Assembly (NCBI GenBank): GCA_046565595.1
Contig: JBKHYG010000091.1
Location: 1-13,880 of the forward strand
DNA from: JBKHYG01 sp046565595
GTDB taxonomy: Bacteria > Actinomycetota > AC-67
Direction of reading: 5' to 3'
DNA length: 13,880 nucleotides
Part shown: positions 5,153 through 11,945 of the stretch, piece after piece
Position numbering within the stretch: position 1 is the stretch's first letter
Layout: every line of letters begins with the position of its first letter
Notes under the pieces: generated by a model
The model's database searches: none
Told to the model about the DNA's origin: nothing
The model's input: the letters and a program-made list of their open reading frames with translations, nothing else
Program-made: the position numbers and the translations under genes

Positions 5153-7578
5153 CCGGCGTTGGGAAGGGTGAACAGGAATCGGGATCCCTTCCCAACCTTG
5201 CTCTCGACCCAGATGCGTCCGCCGTGACCCTCCACGACACGACGACAGATCGCCAGTCCGATGCCGGTGCCTTCGGTGTCGCGGCTCAACCGGCGGAAGG
5301 CTCCGAAGATGCGCTCGTGGTACTCGGCCGCGATGCCGACCCCGTTGTCCTCGACACAGAACCTCCAAGCGCTGCCTTGACGCTTGGCCGAGATGCGGAC
5401 CTCCGGCTGTCTGCCGCCGCAGTACTTCATAGCGTTGCCGATGAGGTTCTGGAACACCTGTGTCAGCTGTCCCGGGTCGACCATCACGGTCGGCAGGTCG
5501 CCGATCCGGATCTGTGCGCCCGAAGCGCGTATAGACCCTTGCAGGTTGTCCATGGCGAGCTTGAGGGGCTCGGCCGCAGGGGTCTTGCGAGGTTCGGGTT
5601 TGCGTGCCCCCAGACGCGAGTAGGCCAGGAGGTCGTTGACCAGGGTATGCATCCTGGTTGCGCCTTCGAGGATGTAGTCGATGTACTCCCGACCGGTCTC
5701 GTCCAGGTGATCGCGATAGCGATCCGCCAACAGCGTCGAGAAGCCAGCGACGCCGCGCAACGGCTCTTGCAGATCGTGCGCCGCGATGTAAGCGAAGCGC
5801 TCGAGATCGTCGTTGGACCGAGCGAGTTCTTCGCTGCGCTCCTGGAGTTTCATCTCGGCATCCCGGCGTTCGGTCAGGTCGCGCAAGATGCACGCGTAGC
5901 CGCTGAGGTCGCCGTCATCATCCCTCAGTGAGACGATGGAGTTCTCACCCCAGAACACCTCTCGATCCCCGCGCTGATACCAACCCTCCTCAGAGCCGCC
6001 TTCGCGACGGGCCTCGTCGAGCAGTGCTGCGGCTTGTTCGGCGCGATCTGGCGGGAACAGACGCGAGAGCGGTTCTCCCATCACCTCATCGCTGGTGAAG
6101 CCGAGGATCCTCTCTGCTCCGGTGTTCCAGGACGCGATCAGCCCGTCGGCGTCCAGCACGAAGATCGCATGGTCCTCGATCGCGGAGACCATCGCCTGGA
6201 ACCTCGCCTCGGTCTCTCCGAGTTCGCGCTCGGCGGCGTGCCGGGCCAGAGCCAGACCGAGCTGTCGCCCGATCGTCAGAACCGAACGGACCAGACCAGG
6301 ATCCTCGGTCCGCTCCTCCTCTAGGAAGAAGAGCAGGAGGCCGGCGACCTCGTCGTCGACAACCACCGGGACCACGACCGAGGAGCGGATGCCCAGTTCC
6401 CTAGCAAGTTCCGCGCGGGTGAAGTGTGGGTCGCGTGTCGGGTCGGTCAGCCATCGAGGCTGCTTGGTACGGATCGCCGTTCCCGGTTCGCCATCGTCGT
6501 TCCCGATCGACTGGCCCTGCGCAGCTTGTGCGAATCGCGCGTACCTCGCCTCGTCGACATGCCAGGCGGCCAGGAAGTGATAGCGCTGATCGGCTCTGCG
6601 CACCCATGCTTCGCCATGCGGCCACTCGGCGTTCTCGCAGACAGCCTGCACGGTCTCTCGAAGCGCCGTCTGGATGTCTCCCGAGCGCCCGGCGGCCATC
6701 GCCGCCGCGACGATCAGTTGGTTCTGGAGGCGCAGAGCGACCTGGTTCAGTTCGATCGCCTTTCGCTCGGCCTCCAGCGCTTGCGCTTCTGCGCTCACAT
6801 CGCGGATCGCGACGGTAACCATCCTCTCCTCGAGTGCGGTCAGCACCGAGAAGGTGAGCTCGAGGTGCACGCTCTCCTGCGAAGGCGAGGTGGCCATCAT
6901 GTGCATCGTCTCGCGCCGGTTCGGCTCCTGCCGCACCGCCTGCAGACGCACCGAAACCCGCGACCGTTGCGAGGCCGGGATCAGCCCGAGGAAGGGTGCG
7001 TCAAGCGCTTCGTGCTGGGGCGCCAAGAGCTCATCCAACTCGCGACCCCACAGCATCACGCGATCCTCGCTATCGAGCACCGCGATGCCGATCGGTAGCG
7101 CAGCCAACAACTGGTCGAGCACGATCCTGACCTGAGGGCGGGGAGGCGGCGCGCCCGCGGTCAGCGAGTCCATGGCGGACGCGACGGTTCCGTTGTACCG
7201 CTGGCGAGCGATGGTTGCCGTCGCGGCCTCGACGATCCTTCGGCCTAACAACTCAGCGTCTTCCACGCCGACGACGACCGTTGACCGGCCGATGCGTGGG
7301 GCGAACAGAAGCTGCGAGCGAACCTGCTCTATGCGATCGGATCTCGCGAGGATCACCATGCCCAACTGGGGTCGGGCGAGGTGTAGCCGCTGTGCCGCCC
7401 GGATGGGATCTGCGAGTTCGGGTCCGATCAAGACCACCTGATAGCTGCTGCCCGTCGACTCGACCAACTCGGGGCGCTCGAGCGAGGTGACCGCGAACCC
7501 TTCGGAGACCGTGCTGGAGATCCGCTGCAGGTCTGCAGGGGTGCAGCCGAGGGCCCCGATGGTCTTGACGCTCAGCAT
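5149..7578 (-). CDS. Soluble multi-sensor histidine kinase (pseudo-receiver, PAS, GAF, PAS), 809 aa
   Basis: A cytosolic sensor kinase with no membrane segments. Residues ~1-120 have receiver-like alternating strands and helices (YQVVLIGPEL, LGMVILARSD, STVVVGVED) but no phospho-acceptor Asp. Residues ~150-260 are a PAS domain (LLAALPIGIAVLDSEDRVML), followed by a helical linker and a GAF domain at ~300-455 (GEAWVRRADQRYHFLAAWH, SSVVVPVVVDDEVAGLLLFF). A second PAS domain is at ~465-575 (IFVLDADGLIASWNTGAERI). HisKA has the H-box AAHDLQEPLRG (His601), and HATPase_c has NLIGNAMKY, DNGVGI and GTGIGLAI. This HDLQEPLR subclass is typical of bacteriophytochrome-like and CikA-like soluble kinases. 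The start ATG is one base after the TGA of the flavoprotein gene (TGAGATG) with no strong SD, implying translational coupling. Its response regulator is not adjacent, unless it is the REC domain of the upstream hybrid kinase. Confidence 0.85.
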   Translation of the reverse strand: MLSVKTIGALGCTPADLQRISSTVSEGFAVTSLERPELVESTGSSYQVVLIGPELADPIRAAQRLHLARPQLGMVILARSDRIEQVRSQLLFAPRIGRSTVVVGVEDAELLGRRIVEAATATIARQRYNGTVASAMDSLTAGAPPPRPQVRIVLDQLLAALPIGIAVLDSEDRVMLWGRELDELLAPQHEALDAPFLGLIPASQRSRVSVRLQAVRQEPNRRETMHMMATSPSQESVHLELTFSVLTALEERMVTVAIRDVSAEAQALEAERKAIELNQVALRLQNQLIVAAAMAAGRSGDIQTALRETVQAVCENAEWPHGEAWVRRADQRYHFLAAWHVDEARYARFAQAAQGQSIGNDDGEPGTAIRTKQPRWLTDPTRDPHFTRAELARELGIRSSVVVPVVVDDEVAGLLLFFLEEERTEDPGLVRSVLTIGRQLGLALARHAAERELGETEARFQAMVSAIEDHAIFVLDADGLIASWNTGAERILGFTSDEVMGEPLSRLFPPDRAEQAAALLDEARREGGSEEGWYQRGDREVFWGENSIVSLRDDDGDLSGYACILRDLTERRDAEMKLQERSEELARSNDDLERFAYIAAHDLQEPLRGVAGFSTLLADRYRDHLDETGREYIDYILEGATRMHTLVNDLLAYSRLGARKPEPRKTPAAEPLKLAMDNLQGSIRASGAQIRIGDLPTVMVDPGQLTQVFQNLIGNAMKYCGGRQPEVRISAKRQGSAWRFCVEDNGVGIAAEYHERIFGAFRRLSRDTEGTGIGLAICRRVVEGHGGRIWVESKVGKGSRFLFTLPNAG
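5158..5196. terminator. 11-bp inverted repeat inside the kinase 3' end, candidate terminator
   Basis: GTTGGGAAGGG (5158-5168) and CCCTTCCCAAC (5186-5196) are perfect reverse complements with a 17-nt loop. The repeat begins 5 nt after the M15-like gene stop, where a terminator for that transcript is expected, yet it is embedded in codons of the opposing kinase (the GKGSRF...FTLPN segment). There is no T-run. It could be a terminator, a stabilising structure, or a coincidence of conserved G/K/F/P codons. Confidence 0.5.
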
Positions 7579-7579
7579 C

Positions 7580-8743
7580 TCATTCGCCCAACAACGGTTG
7601 CTCCAGCAAGGCTCGCCCGCACCAGGTGAGCAGCAGGTCAGTGGTCGGGCTCATGACATCCGCCGCGAGGGCGTCTCGCATCAAGCGGTCCATGACCGTC
7701 CCGTCTCGGTAAGCCCTTCCGCCCATCAGCGTGATCGCGGTATGCACCGCCGACACGCAGGAACCGGCGACCTCTGCCTTGGCTGCACACAGAGCCGGTA
7801 GGGCCATGGGGCCCTGACGGTCAGCTTCCTCGGCTGCCCAGTAGGCCAGCCGTCTGGTCCGCTCTACATCGGTCCAGAGCTTCCCGGTCTTGTGCTGAGG
7901 AACATCCATGGCTGCAGGGCCAGCCCCCAGGTGACTGAACACCCTTCCCTTCAGAGACCCGATCGCCTCGTCCACCGCTCGACGAGCGATACCTAGGTAG
8001 GTGCCAGCCATGGCCACGAGGAAGTAGGGGGCAACCACCTGGAAGACATACCAGATCTGGTCACCGGGCTCTCCCAACAGATCCTGGGTGTCGATCCTGA
8101 CGCTCCGCAACTTGGCCGTCCGAGACGAGTTTCCGCGCATACCGATGCCGCGCCATCCATCGTCCCATTCCATCCCCTCGGTTCCGTCCTTGACGACGAC
8201 GCAACTGAAGTGACCGAGCGGTGCGTCCTCTTCCTCCGAGACGGTCGAAACGACATACGAATCCGCGAAGGTGCCGTTGGTTATGAAACTCTTGACTCCG
8301 TCGATGACATATCCATCGGCATCGAGCGTCATGCTCGTCTCTGGCAGCCAGAAGTTCGCCCCGGTACCAGGCTCGCTGAGGGCCAGGGTCGTCACATGTT
8401 CGCCCGCGCAGATCGGTTCCAGGTAACGCTCGACCTGCTCTGGTGTGGGTTTGGCGCCTATCACCGCCGAACCGACCGCGTGCATCCCGAAGGTCAGCCC
8501 GGCTGACCCGCTGTGGTACCCGAGGTGCTCACAGACCTCGGTGAGCGCGCGCAGGCCGAGTCCGATGCCGCCATGTTCGACCGGGACGACCAGCCCGCCC
8601 AGACCTTCACGCTGCATCGCGCGCATGGTTGCCTCTGGCCATGCGAACTCTGAATCGACCCTGTCGGCCTCGGCCGCGGTCGTCTCCCGGGCGATGTCGC
8701 GGACGCGCTCGACCACTTCGTCCAGGGTGCGCATGGCTGCCAT
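7580..8743 (-). CDS. Acyl-CoA dehydrogenase-fold flavoprotein, catalytic Glu not evident, 387 aa
   Basis: Full-length acyl-CoA dehydrogenase (ACAD) family protein: helical N-domain (LGGLVVPVEHGGIGLGL), beta-domain with the FAD/substrate motifs ALSEPGTGANFW (121-132) and GVKSFITNG (149-157), and a C-terminal helical bundle with GTYLGIARRAVDEAI and MGGRAYRDGTVMDRLMRDA. Canonical members oxidise acyl-CoA with FAD, using a Glu either in a -YEGT- segment near the C-terminus or in a D-x-ER helix. Here the first site reads ADVMSPTTDLL and the second VAPYFLVAMAG, so neither carries Glu. It may act on another substrate, as an ACP dehydrogenase, monooxygenase-like flavoenzyme or redox sensor; this is inference. 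The start at 8743 is fixed by AGGAGG 9 nt upstream. It is probably co-expressed with the downstream kinase (1 bp gap) and lies 118 bp after the hybrid kinase. Confidence 0.85.
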   Translation of the reverse strand: MAAMRTLDEVVERVRDIARETTAAEADRVDSEFAWPEATMRAMQREGLGGLVVPVEHGGIGLGLRALTEVCEHLGYHSGSAGLTFGMHAVGSAVIGAKPTPEQVERYLEPICAGEHVTTLALSEPGTGANFWLPETSMTLDADGYVIDGVKSFITNGTFADSYVVSTVSEEEDAPLGHFSCVVVKDGTEGMEWDDGWRGIGMRGNSSRTAKLRSVRIDTQDLLGEPGDQIWYVFQVVAPYFLVAMAGTYLGIARRAVDEAIGSLKGRVFSHLGAGPAAMDVPQHKTGKLWTDVERTRRLAYWAAEEADRQGPMALPALCAAKAEVAGSCVSAVHTAITLMGGRAYRDGTVMDRLMRDALAADVMSPTTDLLLTWCGRALLEQPLLGE

Positions 8744-8752
8744 CTGGTCAAA

Positions 8753-8758
8753 CCTCCT
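8753..8758 (-). promoter_or_regulatory. Shine-Dalgarno of the flavoprotein gene
   Basis: AGGAGG on the minus strand lies 9 nt before ATG 8743 and decides this start over the internal ATG three codons later. Confidence 0.75.
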
Positions 8759-8768
8759 GTCGGATGAT

Positions 8769-8797
8769 CAGATGCTACGCGCTGTGGCTATGGGTCG
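8769..8797 (-). promoter_or_regulatory. Weak candidate promoter of the flavoprotein-kinase pair
   Basis: On the minus strand, TTCCGA (-35-like, about 8797-8792) is followed after 17 bases by TAGCAT (-10-like, about 8774-8769), some 11 bases upstream of the Shine-Dalgarno sequence. The match to consensus is modest (3/6 and 4/6), so this is a suggestion only. Confidence 0.3.
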
Positions 8798-8821
8798 GAA
8801 TGGCCCGATATGAGGGGGGCG

Positions 8822-8857
8822 TGTCAGGGTTCTGTCAGGAGACGCTGTCAGGGACAG
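8822..8857. repeat. Three TGTCAGGR direct repeats, possible operator
   Basis: TGTCAGGG (8822-8829), TGTCAGGA (8833-8840) and TGTCAGGG (8846-8853) are spaced 11 and 13 bases apart. The last copy also forms the inverted repeat CTGTC-AGG-GACAG (8845-8857). They occupy the gap just after the hybrid kinase stop and upstream of the candidate flavoprotein promoter, so a regulator-binding site or a weak terminator are both possible. Confidence 0.4.
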
Positions 8858-8861
8858 GGCG

Positions 8862-10490
8862 TCAAGGGGCACGGCAGAGGGAAACCAACCAGGGGGCCAG
8901 TGCGCCGATGTCCTGCTTGCGGACCACCGCGGAGATCTGAAGTTTCGCGGCGCGACGCCGAACCTGGTCATCCAGGTGCGCGGTACGCAGGATGATCGCC
9001 TGGTCGGGGTTGATGCGCCGGATAGCTCTAGCCAGTTCGAGGCCATCCAAGCCAGGCATCTTCAGGTCCGTGACGACGACATCGGGCGGCTCGTCCAGGG
9101 TCACATAGTGCGCGAGAGCGTCCCGACCGTCGTGGTGCGTGGATCCGATCTCTGCGCCGATGCGATTGATCTCGAGTTGGATCGCGAACTCTGCGATCGG
9201 GTCGTCGTCAGCGAGCATGATGTTCAGAGGCCGATCTGGAACCGAGGCGACTGCGGGCGTGGCGTCGTCACGCCACACAGGCAAGGTGAAGGAGATGCTG
9301 GCCCCTTGCTCATGCTCGCTCGCCCAGATCCGTCCGCCATGGTGCGCGATCGCGATCCTGCAGGTAGCCAAGCCGATGCCGTCTCCTTCGGATGCTTTCG
9401 CCGCTGCAGATCGGTGACCTAGGCGGAAGATCGCATCGAGTTCTTCTGGCGAGATGCCTCTGCCGTTGTCATGGACCCTGATCTCTATGGTCTGATCGTC
9501 CGAGGGGTGCGCACTGATCTCGATCCGTAGGGGTCGTGCGGGCTCCCGGTACTTGACCGAGTTAGCAAGCAGGTTCAGGAACACCTGTTTGATCGCTGAC
9601 GGGTTCGCAGAAACCGTCGGTAGGGGTGATGCGACCGTGATCGTCGCTCCGGCTGCAGCGATCCTGTAGGCGAGGGTGGTTCGGGCCCAGTCCAGGCAGT
9701 CCTCGAGCGAGGTTGCCACGCGCTCTCCGCTCGGGCCGGCATGCCGCGAGTAGTCGAGGAGATCATCGATCATCCCGACCGCACGCTTGGCGCTCATGTC
9801 GATGAGGGTGACCAACTTCGCCGTCCGGACCGGGAGGTCGTCTCGGTTGGCGAGTTCGGCGAAGCCGATGATCGTCGAAAGCGGATTCTTGAGGTCGTGG
9901 GCGATCGCGGTTGAGAAGTGCTGCAGGTCTTCGTTAGCCGCTCGCAGTTGGCGCAAGGTGAGCGAAGCACCGACATCGCTTGCGCTGGCCATGTCCAGAT
10001 CCTTGAACAGCACGGTCGCCCTCGACTTGCCCGTGGGGACGATGCGGACCCAGAAGGTCGAGTTGGCGACGACCTCGTCGCCGTAGGCCATGCGCGCCTC
10101 CTCGAACTCGGATCCCCCAAGGATCACCTCCATGGTCGACGCGGCCAGGGAGCGGCCGTCCTTGCGCGCGTGGAACGCCCCCGGGAAGACATCGGCCAGT
10201 GGTGTGCCGGGCCTCAGCGAGCTCCATCCGAAGCCCGACTGTCGGTCAGCTTCGGGGTTCGCGGCGAGGATCTGCAGGCACCGGGGATCGGAGTTCGGTG
10301 CGTGTATGACCACCATCCCGATCGGGCATGCTTCGAACAGCTCGCGATAGAGGTCACGCCCGGAGGCATGCGTGTCGATGGTGATGAGAGGTGCGGAGTC
10401 GAGCGCTTCGTGTTGCATGTCGTGTTGTGCCTCCGGCGGACACATGACCTGAGCATCGATCGTGTTCCGTTGTCCTCGGTCGCTGGCCAT
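8862..10490 (-). CDS. Soluble hybrid histidine kinase (PAS-HisKA-HATPase-REC), 542 aa
   Basis: No membrane segment is seen. A PAS domain spans ~45-165 (LFEACPIGMVVIH). HisKA carries STAIAHDLKNPLSTIIGF (His198). HATPase_c has LNLLANSVKY, DNGRGI and GDGIGLATCR. After a short linker, a receiver (~422-540) keeps the acidic pocket ADDDP (427-431), the phospho-acceptor Asp475 (VVTDLKMPGLDG), Thr503 and Lys525, so it looks phosphorylatable. No output domain follows; the signal would pass on through a phosphotransfer protein or feed back on the kinase. The start is uncertain: ATG 10490 is the longest, while ATG 10418 (M25) has GGAGG 11 nt upstream and also precedes the first conserved segment. It is transcribed in the same direction as the flavoprotein and second kinase, and divergently from nucS. 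Confidence 0.85.
   Translation of the reverse strand: MASDRGQRNTIDAQVMCPPEAQHDMQHEALDSAPLITIDTHASGRDLYRELFEACPIGMVVIHAPNSDPRCLQILAANPEADRQSGFGWSSLRPGTPLADVFPGAFHARKDGRSLAASTMEVILGGSEFEEARMAYGDEVVANSTFWVRIVPTGKSRATVLFKDLDMASASDVGASLTLRQLRAANEDLQHFSTAIAHDLKNPLSTIIGFAELANRDDLPVRTAKLVTLIDMSAKRAVGMIDDLLDYSRHAGPSGERVATSLEDCLDWARTTLAYRIAAAGATITVASPLPTVSANPSAIKQVFLNLLANSVKYREPARPLRIEISAHPSDDQTIEIRVHDNGRGISPEELDAIFRLGHRSAAAKASEGDGIGLATCRIAIAHHGGRIWASEHEQGASISFTLPVWRDDATPAVASVPDRPLNIMLADDDPIAEFAIQLEINRIGAEIGSTHHDGRDALAHYVTLDEPPDVVVTDLKMPGLDGLELARAIRRINPDQAIILRTAHLDDQVRRRAAKLQISAVVRKQDIGALAPWLVSLCRAP
10430..10434 (-). promoter_or_regulatory. Shine-Dalgarno-like GGAGG supporting an alternative hybrid-kinase start
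   Basis: GGAGG on the minus strand ends 11 nt before ATG 10418. No comparable site precedes ATG 10490, so the true protein may be 518 aa. The spacing is slightly long, so both starts remain possible. Confidence 0.35.
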
Positions 10491-10541
10491 AACTGACCAT
10501 CGGCTCGGCGAGAAGGGTCATTTAGAGCCATGTCTGTGAAC

Positions 10542-10551
10542 ACCGATCGGT
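10542..10551. promoter_or_regulatory. Perfect 10-bp palindrome in the kinase/nucS divergent region
   Basis: ACCGATCGGT is self-complementary and sits midway in the 101-bp region between the divergent hybrid kinase and nucS starts. That is a plausible operator position, but it is short and found only once. Confidence 0.3.
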
Positions 10552-10591
10552 CGGAACGAAGGGGCCGGTTGGATATGGCAGTCTGTCGTCC

Positions 10592-11257
10592 GTGCGCATA
10601 CTGGTTGCTGACTGTTCGATCACCTACGCGGGACGGCTGCATGCCTTCCTGCCCTCCGCCCGCCGACTCATCCTGATCAAGGACGACGGAACCGTGGTCG
10701 TGCATGCAGATAGGGGACATAAGGCTCTGAATTGGATGTCGCCTCCATGCTCGCTGACCACCGAAGGCACCAGCTGGAGGGCGGTCGGTGCGAAGGGTGA
10801 GACACTGGACATCGAGATCACGGCGATCATCAGCGACGAGACCATCGAGCTCGGGTCCGAGCCGGGACTGGTGAAGACCGGTACCGAGATCGAGCTGCAA
10901 GCCTTGCTCGCGGCCTCGTGTGAGACGATCGAGGATGGCCTGCGGTTGGTCCAACGCGAGTTCCCGACCGATCTGGGTCCGGTGGACATGTTGTGCAGGG
11001 ACGCCGACGGGGGAGCGGTAGCCGTCGAGGTGAAGCGGGTCGGTGAGCTCGCGGCGATCGAACAGCTGTCGCGCTACCTCGAGAGGATGCAGCGCGATCC
11101 GATGCTTCGACCGGTGAGGGGCATCCTGGTGGCTCAGGTGATCAAGCCGCAGACCAAGGTCCTGGCAGCCGCGCGCGGCATCTCGTGCGTAGAGGTGGAC
11201 TTCGAGATCCTGTCAGGCATGGTGGAGCCCGAACCGACACTCTTCGATGCGGGCTGA
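10592..11257 (+). CDS. nucS: Mismatch-specific endonuclease NucS/EndoMS, 221 aa
   Basis: NucS makes staggered double-strand cuts at mismatches and provides non-canonical mismatch repair in most actinobacteria and many archaea, which lack MutS/MutL. The length fits the family (~220-230 aa). The N-terminal DNA-binding half starts MRILVADCSITYAGRL and has RGHKALNW, with a Trp in the base-contacting region. The C-terminal RecB-like nuclease has TEIELQ, GPVDMLC (Asp132), AVEVKR (Glu146-x-Lys148) and EQLSRYLERM, the complete D/ExK active site. The C-terminus, EPEPTLFDAG, has an LF pair resembling the sliding-clamp-binding tail, but with four residues after it rather than LF at the very end. The GTG start matches the family N-terminus; no SD is visible, so the message may be near-leaderless. 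Confidence 0.93.
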   Translation: MRILVADCSITYAGRLHAFLPSARRLILIKDDGTVVVHADRGHKALNWMSPPCSLTTEGTSWRAVGAKGETLDIEITAIISDETIELGSEPGLVKTGTEIELQALLAASCETIEDGLRLVQREFPTDLGPVDMLCRDADGGAVAVEVKRVGELAAIEQLSRYLERMQRDPMLRPVRGILVAQVIKPQTKVLAAARGISCVEVDFEILSGMVEPEPTLFDAG

Positions 11258-11273
11258 GTCGGTCCGAGTTCGG

Positions 11274-11332
11274 CACTCGAACATCGCGGTCACTCAGCCG
11301 CGTGACGACGGATCCACTCGAACATCGCGATC
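11274..11332. repeat. 18-bp direct repeat at the RNA methyltransferase 3' end
   Basis: CACTCGAACATCGCGGTC (11274-11291) and CACTCGAACATCGCGATC (11315-11332) match at 17 of 18 positions, 41 bp apart. The right copy codes for the methyltransferase C-terminal AMFEW segment; the left copy overlaps and passes its stop codon into the 32-bp gap after nucS. Confidence 0.9.
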
Positions 11333-11922
11333 CCGCTGGCGACCCCCGCGTTGATGCTGCGCGTCGAGCCGAACTGAGGGATGTGAGCCACGACCTGACA
11401 CGCGCTGCGTGCCTCATCCGATAGCCCTGGACCTTCCTGCCCGAACAGCAGAACGCATGCTCTCGGCAGATCGATCTCGAGAAGCGATACCGAACCTGGT
11501 AGCAGATCCACACCGATCACCGGCAAGCCGCCCACCGCTTCGATCAGCGCATCGAGGTTCGGGTGATGACTGACCTTCTGATAGCGATCGGTCACCATCG
11601 CGCCGCGACGATTCCACTTCCTGTTGCCGACCACATGAACCTCGGCGGCCATGAAGGCGTTCGCGTTGCGGACGACCGTTCCGATGTTCAGATCATGCTG
11701 CCAATTCTCGATCGCCACATGGAACGGATGGCGTCGCGGATCGAGGTCAGCGATGATCGCCTCCATCCTCCAGTAGCGGTAACGGTCGATGACATTGCGC
11801 GAGTCCCCGGCTCTGAGCAACTCAGGATCGAGCCGCTCGTCGTCTGGCCACGGCCCGTCGTAGGGGCCGACGCCGGCCTTGGGCGCTCCCTCTTCACGCA
11901 TCGTCGCGATGGTATCTGGCAT
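11290..11922 (-). CDS. TrmH/SpoU-family (SPOUT) RNA methyltransferase, 210 aa
   Basis: An AdoMet-dependent methyltransferase with the trefoil-knot fold that modifies ribose 2'-OH in tRNA or rRNA; the exact target is not determinable here. The three SPOUT motifs are clear: motif 1 DLNIGTVVRNANAF (77-90), motif 2 VLLFGQEGPGLSDEA (157-171) and motif 3 IPQFGSTRSINAGVASGIAM (181-200). About 55 N-terminal residues precede the catalytic domain, rich in charged and Pro residues and common in actinobacterial members. ATG 11922 is the longest start; ATG 11901 (MREEG) is an alternative and neither has a strong SD. The gene is convergent with nucS (32 bp apart, no strong terminator) and divergent from the ClC gene (23 bp apart), so the upstream promoters must overlap. 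Confidence 0.88.
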   Translation of the reverse strand: MPDTIATMREEGAPKAGVGPYDGPWPDDERLDPELLRAGDSRNVIDRYRYWRMEAIIADLDPRRHPFHVAIENWQHDLNIGTVVRNANAFMAAEVHVVGNRKWNRRGAMVTDRYQKVSHHPNLDALIEAVGGLPVIGVDLLPGSVSLLEIDLPRACVLLFGQEGPGLSDEARSACQVVAHIPQFGSTRSINAGVASGIAMFEWIRRHAAE

Positions 11923-11934
11923 ACCCGCTAACCT

Positions 11935-11940
11935 GGGGAG
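11935..11940 (+). promoter_or_regulatory. Shine-Dalgarno of the ClC gene
   Basis: GGGGAG lies 5 nt before ATG 11946 in the 23-bp divergent gap, supporting this start. Confidence 0.6.
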
Positions 11941-11945
11941 TCCCG

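Noticed and set aside
5224..5931. 235-codon plus-strand open frame within the 809-aa kinase
   Set aside because: It is the complement of conserved HisKA/HATPase codons and has no motif or ribosome-binding site of its own.
8744..8861. CRISPR-like repeat array suggested by the TGTCAGG copies
   Set aside because: The repeats are only 8 bp and 11-13 bp apart, far too short for CRISPR repeats and spacers.
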